The notes under the pieces were generated by a model. That model was not told where the DNA came from, did not search any database, and saw only the letters and a program-made list of their open reading frames with translations. From the NCBI GenBank assembly GCA_002373775.1, contig DFJW01000071.1, positions 18,094 through 26,519 on the forward strand: a DNA stretch of 8,426 nt, written 5' to 3'. A program made the translations under genes and the position numbers. This DNA is from Ruminococcus flavefaciens (GTDB taxonomy: Bacteria; Bacillota; Clostridia; Oscillospirales; Ruminococcaceae). Below are positions 1 to 5,813 of this stretch, piece after piece; within the stretch, counting starts at the first letter, position 1; every line of letters starts with the position of its first letter.

Positions 1-504
1 ATTGAGCTCATCGTTGTTATCGCAATCATCGGTGTTCTCGCAGCAATCCTCGTTCCCGCTATGATCGGCTACGTTCGTCAGGCGAAGATCAGAACAGCTG
101 ATGAGGCTGCTACATCCATCAAGAATGGTATCAACGCTGGTCTTACTGACCTCATGGGAGCAGGTAAGGACGTAAGTAATCTCTCTGGTTCTTGGAAGGA
201 CCTTAGCGGACTGCAGACAGCAGCAGCAGCACCCGGTACTCTTTCACAAGCTACCGAGGACGATCTTAAGCCTTATGTTAAGGAATACTTTGACGAGATC
301 GATAAGGTAGACGGTGCTTACTTCATCAAGGAAACATCTTGTGTCGGCGTTGTATGCTCTGTTGATGGTACTTACTGGGGTTCATATCCTACAGGTAAAA
401 TCACATCTAAGAATTATAAGAGCGGAGCTGAACTCAATTCTAATAAAGACGCAGCTGCTAAGAAGACAGCTGCAGAAGGTCTTGTTGGAGATTTCACTGA
501 CTAA
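1..504 (+). CDS. Type IV pilin-like protein, pilin 1 (5' partial)
   Basis: Frame 1 is open from the first base and enters the hydrophobic N-terminal helix of a type IV pilin at IELIVVIAIIGVLAAILVP, with the conserved Glu (position 5 of mature pilins) as the second visible residue. By comparison with pilin 2, about nine residues (leader, prepilin peptidase site and FTL) lie outside the window, so the full precursor would be about 176 aa; 167 are visible. After the helix (visible residues 1-19) comes a charged helical stretch, RQAKIRTADEAATSIKNG (26-43), a variable middle, and a C-terminal part with two Cys (114, 119) and WGSYP (126-130). Pilins of this class are cut by a prepilin peptidase and assembled at the membrane into surface fibres; in ruminococci relatives are linked to cellulose adhesion (family knowledge, not shown here). 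Codons are strongly biased to ATC, CTC, GTT and AAG, unlike pilin 2, suggesting high expression. A terminator follows 16 bases after the stop. Internal ATG at 61 is not the start. Confidence 0.9.
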   Translation: MELIVVIAIIGVLAAILVPAMIGYVRQAKIRTADEAATSIKNGINAGLTDLMGAGKDVSNLSGSWKDLSGLQTAAAAPGTLSQATEDDLKPYVKEYFDEIDKVDGAYFIKETSCVGVVCSVDGTYWGSYPTGKITSKNYKSGAELNSNKDAAAKKTAAEGLVGDFTD

Positions 505-520
505 TTTTATCTTTTGATTA

Positions 521-550
521 AAAAATCTCTCCCGCGAGGGAGAGATTTTT
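521..550 (+). terminator. Strong intrinsic terminator after pilin 1
   Basis: A perfect 13-bp inverted repeat (521-533 with 538-550) closes on a GCGA loop of the stable GNRA type. The stem has a G/C-rich top (CTCCC/GGGAG) and an A5/T5 base, so the T-run is inside the stem and continues as TTTCTTT. The A/T symmetry could also let it work on the other strand. It lies 16 bases after the pilin 1 stop and only 12 bases before the protease start codon. Confidence 0.9.
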
Positions 551-562
551 CTTTAATGAACT

Positions 563-1717
563 ATGGCAAGTAAGAATTCTTTTATTTTACCTATATTAAC
601 ATTCGTTTCGGGTGCCGTTGTTGGTGCTGCACTTGTTAATCACGTTTTTAAGATTGACAATAAAAACAATGCCGAGATAAGTGTGATTAATGAGATACAT
701 GATTTGCTTTCAAGTAATAACGTTGATGTTCCAGATAATGACTATACAAGAAATAGTGTTATCAACGGATATCTTGCTTCGTTGGGCGATAGGTATGCGC
801 TTTATAGTAATTATGATACGTCCTCAGTTTGGGGTTATTCAGAAATATTTAATGAATCTCCTATAGCTGTTGGATGCGGCTTTTCTGTTGCTTATGATAT
901 GGTTGGAGTCCCTTATATAAATAATGTAATAGCAGGCGGAATTGCTGATGCAGCAGGTTTGAAGAGTGGAGATGTGATTATTTCAGTTGATAATTATGAA
1001 TCTGATCCTTCGGATTCTAAATTTTTGAATCATTTTTATGGTGGTGAAAGGACTAAGTGCACTGTAAAGGTTAAACGCTTAAATACAGAGTTATTAATTT
1101 CATTTAATAGACATAATGATGATCTGGCTAAGACATTGTATGCTGATGTTTCAAAACTTGAAGATATCAATTATATTAGATTAGGGAAATTTAGTCGTAA
1201 CATGTTTGAGACGCTGATTAACAGTTTAGATAATATAGACACAGATCATGCTGATGCTATTATAGATTTGAGGAATAATCCAGGCGGAGATACAGGTGCG
1301 GCTGTAGATATTGCAGCTTTTCTTGGCGCTCCAGGCAATGTTTACTTCCACAGTTATTTCGGCAATGATGATGTTATCATGCCAACGTGTGAGGAACGGT
1401 TCCAATCTGGGAAAATAGTGGTTTTAGTTAATGAAAACACCAAGAGTTCTGGTGAAATACTAACATCTCTTCTTAAACAATACAAAAATGCAACTATTGT
1501 AGGCGAGCAAACATATGGTAAAGGCGTTTATCAATTAAATTTTAGCCTTAGTAATGGTGGTAGGTTTAGATACACCGATGGCTATTATACAGTCGGTGAA
1601 TGGGAAAGTTATAATGGTATTGGCATTACTCCTGATATTGAAGTAAGTATGAACAGCTCACTTATCGGGACAGATGACGATATACAATTGAAAAAGGCTT
1701 TGGAATTATTGCAGTAG
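563..1717 (+). CDS. Membrane-anchored S41 (CTP/Tsp-like) serine protease with PDZ domain
   Basis: A 384-aa carboxy-terminal-processing-type protease. Residues 6-26 form one hydrophobic segment (signal anchor, no clear cleavage site), placing the enzyme outside the membrane. Residues 66-84 (GYLASLGDRYALYSNY) match the conserved pre-PDZ region. The PDZ domain covers about 105-172 (GLKSGDVIISVDN, 132-144). The S41 core covers about 200-365: INYIRLGKF, then IIDLRNNPGGDTG (233-245), NTKSSGEIL (292-300) and GEQTYGKG (314-321). Aligned by eye with E. coli Tsp, Ser295 is the nucleophile and Lys320 the general base; their 25-residue spacing equals that of Tsp Ser430/Lys455. It lacks the long C-terminal extension of Tsp and is nearer CtpA/CtpB in size. 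There is no Shine-Dalgarno sequence at the usual distance: the only purine run (536-544) is in the terminator stem 18 bases upstream. The start is fixed because the anchor begins at residue 6. Composition is A/T-rich (17 G/C in 661-720). Its position between pilin genes suggests, but does not prove, a role in pilin maturation or turnover. Confidence 0.9.
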   Translation: MASKNSFILPILTFVSGAVVGAALVNHVFKIDNKNNAEISVINEIHDLLSSNNVDVPDNDYTRNSVINGYLASLGDRYALYSNYDTSSVWGYSEIFNESPIAVGCGFSVAYDMVGVPYINNVIAGGIADAAGLKSGDVIISVDNYESDPSDSKFLNHFYGGERTKCTVKVKRLNTELLISFNRHNDDLAKTLYADVSKLEDINYIRLGKFSRNMFETLINSLDNIDTDHADAIIDLRNNPGGDTGAAVDIAAFLGAPGNVYFHSYFGNDDVIMPTCEERFQSGKIVVLVNENTKSSGEILTSLLKQYKNATIVGEQTYGKGVYQLNFSLSNGGRFRYTDGYYTVGEWESYNGIGITPDIEVSMNSSLIGTDDDIQLKKALELLQ

Positions 1718-1718
1718 C

Positions 1719-1746
1719 TTGTCTATTTACTACGGACAGCTATTAT
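1719..1746 (+). promoter_or_regulatory. Candidate promoter for pilin 2
   Basis: TTGTCT (1719-1724) and TATTAT (1741-1746) are separated by 16 bases, matching the sigma-A hexamers at 4 and 5 of 6 positions. It starts just after the protease stop codon and would give a short leader before the GGGGGTG ribosome site. The downstream 1741-1758 segment is a short A/T inverted repeat (TATTATT/AATAATA). Pilin 2 could instead be co-transcribed with the protease, as no terminator separates them. Confidence 0.4.
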
Positions 1747-1760
1747 TCAGAAATAATATT

Positions 1761-1767
1761 GGGGGTG
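1761..1767 (+). promoter_or_regulatory. Ribosome binding site deciding the pilin 2 start
   Basis: GGGGGTG lies 5 bases before ATG 1773. It selects that codon over the in-frame ATG at 1719, which has no ribosome site and would add 18 residues ahead of the prepilin leader. Confidence 0.8.
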
Positions 1768-1772
1768 TTTGC

Positions 1773-2339
1773 ATGAAAAAAACGAAGGGATTCACACTTA
1801 TTGAATTGATCGTGGTTATAGCTATCATAGGCGTTCTTGCCGCTATTCTTGTGCCTGCTATGATCGGATATATCAGACAAGCAAAGATAAGAACTGCGGA
1901 TGAAGCGGCAACTTCCATTAAAAATGGTGTTAATGCTGCATTATCTGATGTTCTTGTATATTCTCAGCTTAGCGGATCAGGTTGGGAAGACTTTGATGGC
2001 TCAGCTTATAAGGATGCAAGTAAAGGCTCTGGATGGACTGCTGCATCTGGATTAACGTTTACTCAGGGTAGTGGAAAGTATGCTACGTTAGAAGATGCTT
2101 TTCATGATTTTGTTATTGAATACTTTGCGGATTTTCCCGATACTGAAGGTTCAGCATACATAACTGAAGGAATTTGCGTTGCAGTTGTTCTTACGGTCGA
2201 TACTCAGTACTGGGGGGCATATCCTGCCGGAGCTATCACTTCTAAAGACTACAAGAGCGGTGCAACAATGGATTCACCTGGTCTTGCAAATGCAAAGATA
2301 TGCGTAAATAAGTACGACAGTTCTATACCTGCTGCGTGA
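1773..2339 (+). CDS. Type IV pilin-like protein, pilin 2 (paralogue of pilin 1)
   Basis: A 188-aa prepilin. The leader MKKTKG ends at the prepilin peptidase site (Gly6/Phe7), followed by FTLIE with Glu at mature position 5 and a hydrophobic helix to about residue 28. Residues 10-52 differ from pilin 1 at one position only (Val to Ile). The middle (about 60-110) is divergent and rich in Gly, Ser and Thr. The C-terminal part realigns: EYF (116-118), Cys135, then YWGAYPAGAITSKDYKSGA (146-164) against YWGSYPTGKITSKNYKSGA in pilin 1. Cys135 and Cys177 are the only cysteines, so a disulfide is possible. Exported and membrane-inserted before fibre assembly by family; no assembly ATPase, platform protein or prepilin peptidase gene is in the window. 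Codon choice is less biased and more A/T-rich than in pilin 1, suggesting a minor or differently regulated subunit. A pseudopilin role cannot be excluded. Confidence 0.9.
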   Translation: MKKTKGFTLIELIVVIAIIGVLAAILVPAMIGYIRQAKIRTADEAATSIKNGVNAALSDVLVYSQLSGSGWEDFDGSAYKDASKGSGWTAASGLTFTQGSGKYATLEDAFHDFVIEYFADFPDTEGSAYITEGICVAVVLTVDTQYWGAYPAGAITSKDYKSGATMDSPGLANAKICVNKYDSSIPAA

Positions 2340-2354
2340 TATTTTGGCTCTTTG

Positions 2355-2380
2355 CACAATAATATCCCTGAAAAATTGTG
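2355..2380 (+). repeat. Inverted repeat CACAAT-N14-ATTGTG upstream of pilin 3
   Basis: The arms CACAAT (2355-2360) and ATTGTG (2375-2380) are exactly complementary. No T-run follows, so it is a poor terminator for pilin 2. The core ACAAT/ATTGT recurs in a second inverted repeat 45 bases downstream (centre to centre) on the pilin 3 promoter. Possible operator; chance is a real alternative for six-base arms. Confidence 0.35.
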
Positions 2381-2401
2381 AGGGGAAATTATCGCTTAAT
2401 A

Positions 2402-2430
2402 TTGACAATTTATGAATTGTTTGGTATAAT
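2402..2430 (+). promoter_or_regulatory. Consensus sigma-A promoter with extended -10 for pilin 3
   Basis: TTGACA (2402-2407) and TATAAT (2425-2430) are both perfect, with the optimal 17-base spacer and a TG at 2422-2423 making an extended -10. Transcription would begin near 2437, giving a leader of about 37 bases. This gives pilin 3 its own strong promoter, independent of pilin 2. Confidence 0.9.
2405..2420 (+). repeat. Inverted repeat ACAATT-TATG-AATTGT overlapping the -35
   Basis: Perfect six-base arms (2405-2410 and 2415-2420) around TATG. It covers the last three bases of the -35 hexamer and most of the spacer, the usual place for a repressor site on a consensus promoter. It shares its ACAAT/ATTGT core with the repeat at 2355-2380. 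No regulator family is recognised. Confidence 0.45.
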
Positions 2431-2459
2431 GTAATTGGATGAATGTTTCCCTATTTTTC

Positions 2460-2466
2460 GGAGGTG
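2460..2466 (+). promoter_or_regulatory. Ribosome binding site deciding the pilin 3 start
   Basis: GGAGGTG lies 7 bases before ATG 2474. It excludes the upstream in-frame ATG at 2435, which falls at about the predicted transcription start and would place 13 extra residues before the prepilin leader. Confidence 0.85.
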
Positions 2467-2473
2467 TTTATAT

Positions 2474-3052
2474 ATGAAGACTAAAAAAGGTTTTACACTG
2501 ACTGAGCTGATTATCGTACTGGCAGTCATGGGTATACTCGCTGCTGTTCTTGTTCCTTCTTGGAACTACCTTATCAGCAAGAACGAGATAAATAAAAACA
2601 ACGATTATTCACGCATCGTATTCAATGCAGCCCAGACGGAGGCTACAAAGGCTAAGTTCAGGGAGCGCAAGGAGGTCACTACTTACCAGACTTCCACTAA
2701 TCCAACTGAAAAGGCAAATGCTCTGAAGAATATATACTTCGGCGGTCATGCAAGCGGAGATTTCTATTTCTACTGGGACGGTGAAGAGGGATATGCCTGC
2801 GATGCTGCCGGAAATAAGCTCGATGATGCGAATGCAGCTCTTGATGCGAATTTTGCTAAGGCTATAAATCGTGTTTTTGATTACTCGGATAAAGTTGAAT
2901 ACAAGATCTACATCAGTGATTATACTGTAAAATCGGTTTGTTGTCTTGGGGCTCGTGCATATTGTGTAGGTTCTTATCCTACTACACAGGACAAGAAGAC
3001 TGACAATGATGACATCGTGGGCTACGACATGTCAACTATTGTTCTTGATTAA
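2474..3052 (+). CDS. Divergent type IV pilin-like protein, pilin 3
   Basis: A 192-aa prepilin with leader MKTKKG, cleavage site Gly6/Phe7, FTLTE with Glu at mature position 5, and a hydrophobic helix (LIIVLAVMGILAAVLVP, to residue 28). Beyond the helix it does not resemble pilins 1 and 2 until the C-terminal region, where it regains GSYPT (166-170) behind a cysteine cluster (Cys156, Cys157, Cys164); Cys109 is the fourth. The middle has an aromatic patch, FYFYWDGEEGY (97-107), and an alanine-rich helix-prone stretch (about 117-131). Likely a minor pilin, tip subunit or pseudopilin with a globular domain of different fold surface; binding to plant polysaccharide is conceivable from the aromatic residues and the ruminococcal context but is inference. 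It is separately transcribed: own promoter at 2402-2430, terminator at 3083-3111. Confidence 0.85.
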   Translation: MKTKKGFTLTELIIVLAVMGILAAVLVPSWNYLISKNEINKNNDYSRIVFNAAQTEATKAKFRERKEVTTYQTSTNPTEKANALKNIYFGGHASGDFYFYWDGEEGYACDAAGNKLDDANAALDANFAKAINRVFDYSDKVEYKIYISDYTVKSVCCLGARAYCVGSYPTTQDKKTDNDDIVGYDMSTIVLD

Positions 3053-3082
3053 GCAGCATGGTAATTTAATAACAGATCATTG

Positions 3083-3111
3083 AAGGACTGCGGCTTCGCA
3101 GTCCTTTTTTT
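3083..3111 (+). terminator. Intrinsic terminator after pilin 3
   Basis: An 8-bp G/C-rich stem GGACTGCG/CGCAGTCC (3085-3092 with 3097-3104), extended by AA/TT, closes on GCTT and is followed by seven T residues. It ends 26 bases before the response regulator start, separating the pilin and signalling units. Confidence 0.95.
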
Positions 3112-3137
3112 GCAGAAAATAAATACAGGAGCGGAAT

Positions 3138-3821
3138 ATGAAAAGAAATATACTTATAATCGACGATGACAGCGACCTTTCATTCATTATCTCAGACATG
3201 CTTGAAAACTACGGCTACAGTGTGACATGCGCGGAAACTGCTGAGGAGGCTTTCTCACTGCTGGAGAACAACACCTACCATTTGCTGCTGCTTGATATAA
3301 ATCTTCCTGACTCCACGGGATTTGAGATATGTCAGGAACTCAGGCGCGTATCTACAGTACCTGTGATCTTTGCAAGTGCGCGAACAAGTGAGACCGACCG
3401 CATAACCGGATTCGATATCGGCGGCGATGATTTCCTTCCCAAGCCCTATTCAATGAACGAGTTGCTCTCCCGTGTAAATGCGCTTATCAGACGTACATAC
3501 GGTTTCGGCAAGGAAGAGCGCGTCGTCAGTTTCGGAAACGTGAACGTTGACCTGAATGCGCGAACTGTAGCTAAGAACGGAAACGTGGTATCCCTGTCAC
3601 TGCGTGAGTTCGATCTGCTTGCCTGCCTTTGCGAGCATATAAACAATGCTGTCCCGAAGGATCAGCTGCTTTCAGAAGTATGGGGGGCATTTTCTATGGT
3701 CGAGGCATCAACGCTGACCGTGCATATCCGCTGGCTCAGGGAAAAGCTGGAAGACGATCCTGCAAAGCCTGAATTCATCAAGACTGTTTTTAAAGTCGGC
3801 TACATGCTGGAGGTGCAGTAA
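3138..3821 (+). CDS. OmpR/PhoB-family (VanR-like) response regulator
   Basis: A 227-aa two-component response regulator. The receiver domain (about 4-115) has the acidic pair Asp9/Asp10, the phosphoacceptor Asp53 in LLLLDINLP, Ser80 in the switch position and Lys102 in PKPY. The C-terminal winged helix (about 129-226) shows LSLREFDLLACL (153-164), the recognition-helix region STLTVHIRWLREKLE (191-205) and the wing IKTVFKVGYML (214-224). All key residues are intact, so it should be phosphorylated by the kinase next to it and bind DNA as a dimer, often on direct repeats; such a repeat precedes the transporter genes (4976-4996). GGAG (3128-3131) serves ATG 3138. No convincing promoter lies between the upstream terminator and the gene, so transcription must start within the end of pilin 3 or leak through the terminator. 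Overlaps the kinase gene by one base (TAATG). Confidence 0.95.
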   Translation: MKRNILIIDDDSDLSFIISDMLENYGYSVTCAETAEEAFSLLENNTYHLLLLDINLPDSTGFEICQELRRVSTVPVIFASARTSETDRITGFDIGGDDFLPKPYSMNELLSRVNALIRRTYGFGKEERVVSFGNVNVDLNARTVAKNGNVVSLSLREFDLLACLCEHINNAVPKDQLLSEVWGAFSMVEASTLTVHIRWLREKLEDDPAKPEFIKTVFKVGYMLEVQ

Positions 3822-4957
3822 TGAGACGGATGCTGATGCGTGTTACGATACTGTTTGCGATGCTGATCGTCGGTATCACTGCGATATTTTACATTTCAGA
3901 TAAAAACGAAGATCCGGAATATGAAAAGTCGGTGCAGGTCGTATCCGCCAATGAGATAGAGCAGCTTATTCGTTCCGGACATACAGAAGAAGCGGCTGAA
4001 CAGGCAGAACAGCTGAAGACTGAGATCCGTGAACTCAGCGTTGGTAAGGACGATACCGGCCGCTTGTTCATTATGTGCGGAGTCTCACTGGGATTTGGGC
4101 TTCTGGTCTCGTTGTATATATACCTTGCGATAATACGTCCGTTCAACAAGATGCAGGTATTTGCGAACCAGATTGCAAGAGGAGATTTTGATGTTCCTCT
4201 GAATTATGAGCGGACCAATTATTTCGGAAGTTTTACATGGGCTTTTGACAGCATGCGCCGTGAGATAACCAAATCCCGGGCATGTGAACGCGAAGCCATA
4301 GTGAATAACAAAACGGTCATAGCCACGCTTTCCCATGATATAAAAACGCCGATCTCTTCCATAAGAGCATACGCGGAGGGACTTGAAGCGAATATGGATA
4401 ATTCCCCTGAAAAGCGCCGTAAGTATCTTTCGGTAATCATGAGAAAGTGCGATGAGGTATCAAAACTTACTAATGACCTTTTTCTTCACTCCATATCTGA
4501 CCTTGAAAAGCTGAAGATGGTCCCTGAGAGATTCGAGATATGCGGGTTTGTCATGGAGGCACTTGCCGAACTGAGTGCAGAGCACAATGATATAGTATTT
4601 GAGAAGCCTTGTTTTTCGGCTGATGTAATGGCGGATAAAAAACGTCTGCTTCAGCTTATCGAAAACATCATAAATAATGCCCGCAAGTATGCGAAAACAG
4701 AGATCAACGCCCGTCTTGAAATGGAGGACGGTTGTGTCAGACTTTGCCTGCGCGATCATGGAAATGGCATACCTGATGAAGATATGCCGTTCATTTTTGA
4801 AAAATTCTACCGCGGACACAATTCCGGCGATGAGCAGGGTTCGGGACTCGGCCTGTATATAGTCAAGTACATTGCGGATAAGATGAACGGAAAAGTGTCT
4901 CTCAGAAATTTGAAGGACGGACTCGAAGTAACGCTGGAATTGCCGTGTGCGGATTGA
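3821..4957 (+). CDS. Membrane sensor histidine kinase (HAMP-HisKA-HATPase)
   Basis: A 378-aa sensor kinase translated from an ATG that shares its A with the stop codon of the regulator; GGAGG (3809-3813) lies inside the regulator gene. Two membrane segments (about 8-25 and 82-105) enclose a small extracytoplasmic loop of about 55 residues with a Glu/Ala-rich helix-prone stretch. A HAMP linker (about 106-155) leads to HisKA, with the H-box ATLSHDIKTP and phosphoacceptor His172. The ATPase domain has the N-box ENIINNARKY (Asn286), G1 box DHGNG (312-316), F box FIFEKFYRG and G2 box GSGLGLYIVK (340-349). Domain order and completeness indicate an active kinase/phosphatase for the adjacent regulator. 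The loop is too large for the intramembrane-sensing BceS type, so it may sense a ligand itself or through the neighbouring transporter. The ligand is unknown. Confidence 0.95.
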   Translation: MRRMLMRVTILFAMLIVGITAIFYISDKNEDPEYEKSVQVVSANEIEQLIRSGHTEEAAEQAEQLKTEIRELSVGKDDTGRLFIMCGVSLGFGLLVSLYIYLAIIRPFNKMQVFANQIARGDFDVPLNYERTNYFGSFTWAFDSMRREITKSRACEREAIVNNKTVIATLSHDIKTPISSIRAYAEGLEANMDNSPEKRRKYLSVIMRKCDEVSKLTNDLFLHSISDLEKLKMVPERFEICGFVMEALAELSAEHNDIVFEKPCFSADVMADKKRLLQLIENIINNARKYAKTEINARLEMEDGCVRLCLRDHGNGIPDEDMPFIFEKFYRGHNSGDEQGSGLGLYIVKYIADKMNGKVSLRNLKDGLEVTLELPCAD

Positions 4958-4975
4958 GTGGTTTGAAACATGCTT

Positions 4976-4996
4976 TCCTTAAGGACTTCTTAATAA
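4976..4996 (+). promoter_or_regulatory. Tandem 11-bp direct repeat, candidate response regulator site
   Basis: Two copies of T[CT]CTTAA[GT][AG]A start at 4976 and 4987, one helical turn apart, matching at 7 of 10 positions including the whole CTTAA core. They occupy the region where a -35 hexamer should be and end 9 bases before a perfect -10. Tandem half-sites at 11-bp spacing are typical for OmpR-family dimers. The segment 4987-4999 is also an inverted repeat (TTCTTA-A-TAAGAA), so the geometry is not settled. Confidence 0.55.
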
Positions 4997-5005
4997 GAAT
5001 CAGGC

Positions 5006-5011
5006 TATAAT
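5006..5011 (+). promoter_or_regulatory. Promoter -10 of the ABC transporter operon, lacking a -35
   Basis: A perfect TATAAT. At 16 to 18 bases upstream nothing resembles TTGACA (17-base position reads GGACTT). Start would be near 5018, with a leader of about 23 bases before the ATPase. A consensus -10 without a -35 next to a direct repeat suggests an activator-dependent promoter. Confidence 0.65.
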
Positions 5012-5040
5012 ACATTTAGAAAAACGATCGGAGGAGAGCT

Positions 5041-5802
5041 ATGAAAAACGTTATTCTGTCATCCGAGAAACTCTGCAAGAGTTTTGCACATAACGGAAAT
5101 CAGGTACATATATTATCTCATGTGGATATTGAAATCTATGAAGGGGACTTCACTGTTATAATGGGTTCATCCGGTTCCGGAAAATCCACACTTCTGTATG
5201 CACTCAGCGGTATGGATAAGGCAACTTCCGGAAAAGTCTTTTATAAAGGAGAAGATATCGTCGGGCTGAAGGAAAAGAAGATCTCTGAACTCAGAAAAAG
5301 AGAGTTCGGCTTTATCTTTCAGCAGATGCACCTTGTAAGCAACCTTTCACTGTTTGAGAATATAGCTGTTCCCGGATACCTTTCCGGCAAGGGCAGCAAC
5401 AGTGAGGTAAAGGCGCGTGTCAATAAGCTGATGGAGCAGATGAATATATCTCATATCGCTTCCCATCTTCCTTCACAGGTCTCCGGCGGTGAACAGCAGC
5501 GGTGTGCGATAGCGAGAGCGGTCGTGAACGAACCTGCGCTGATATTCGCCGATGAGCCTACAGGTGCGCTCAACAGACGCAATACCAAAGATGTTCTTGA
5601 CCTGCTGACAGAACTGAATACAAAAGGACAGAGCATTCTTATGGTAACTCATGACCTTCACGCTGCGCTCAGAGCGACAAGACTGCTCTATCTTGAGGAC
5701 GGAAAGATCATCGGTGAACTGACGCTCCCGGCTTACACTTCTGAAGATGAGAAGAGCAGGGAAGTACAGGTGAATTCATGGCTCACATCAATGGAATGGT
5801 GA
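5041..5802 (+). CDS. ABC transporter ATP-binding protein (MacB/LolD/BceA type)
   Basis: A 253-aa ATPase with every nucleotide-binding motif: Walker A GSSGSGKST (42-50), Q-loop FIFQQ (91-95), signature VSGGEQQR (147-154), Walker B ALIFADEP (166-173) with catalytic Glu172, D-loop GALN (175-178) and switch His204. GALN rather than GALD is, from memory, common in peptide-resistance transporters of this class and should not be read as a defect. The sequence belongs to the group that drives FtsX-fold permeases (MacB, LolCDE, BceAB), which generally move or pull substrates at the outer membrane face rather than through a channel. A strong GGAGGAG (5030-5036) lies 4 bases before the ATG. The permease follows after 11 bases, so the two are co-translated partners. 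Upstream promoter elements point to control by the adjacent two-component system. Confidence 0.95.
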   Translation: MKNVILSSEKLCKSFAHNGNQVHILSHVDIEIYEGDFTVIMGSSGSGKSTLLYALSGMDKATSGKVFYKGEDIVGLKEKKISELRKREFGFIFQQMHLVSNLSLFENIAVPGYLSGKGSNSEVKARVNKLMEQMNISHIASHLPSQVSGGEQQRCAIARAVVNEPALIFADEPTGALNRRNTKDVLDLLTELNTKGQSILMVTHDLHAALRATRLLYLEDGKIIGELTLPAYTSEDEKSREVQVNSWLTSMEW

Positions 5803-5813
5803 GGTGAGCTGAT

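Noticed and set aside
482..510. Possible promoter for the protease (TTGTTG, then TTTTAT)
   Set aside because: Weak hexamers, and the transcript would begin at the terminator hairpin; not strong enough to call.
314..517. Plus-strand 67-codon frame overlapping pilin 1
   Set aside because: Out-of-frame shadow within the conserved pilin C-terminal region, with no ribosome site.
1719..1772. Upstream ATG giving an 18-residue longer pilin 2
   Set aside because: It has no ribosome site and overlaps a candidate promoter; the extension would precede the prepilin leader, which must be near the N-terminus.
1..2339. Pilin duplication as a mobile element or recombination cassette (phase-variable pilin)
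   Set aside because: The copies have diverged at most synonymous sites and no terminal repeats, recombinase gene or silent fragments are present, so gene conversion is not supported.
2366..2384. CCCT/AGGG hairpin as a terminator for pilin 2
   Set aside because: Only four base pairs, a loop of 11 bases and no T-run.
2435..2473. Upstream ATG giving a 13-residue longer pilin 3
   Set aside because: It lies at about the predicted transcription start, and GGAGGTG at 2460-2466 clearly serves ATG 2474.
3045..3072. Possible promoter for the response regulator (TTGATT, then TAATAA)
   Set aside because: The hexamers match poorly, and the start would lie upstream of the terminator at 3083-3111, which would block it.
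5563..5574. D-loop Asp to Asn change (GALN) as an inactivating mutation in the ATPase
   Set aside because: GALN is, to my knowledge, normal in related peptide-resistance ATPases, and all other catalytic motifs are intact.
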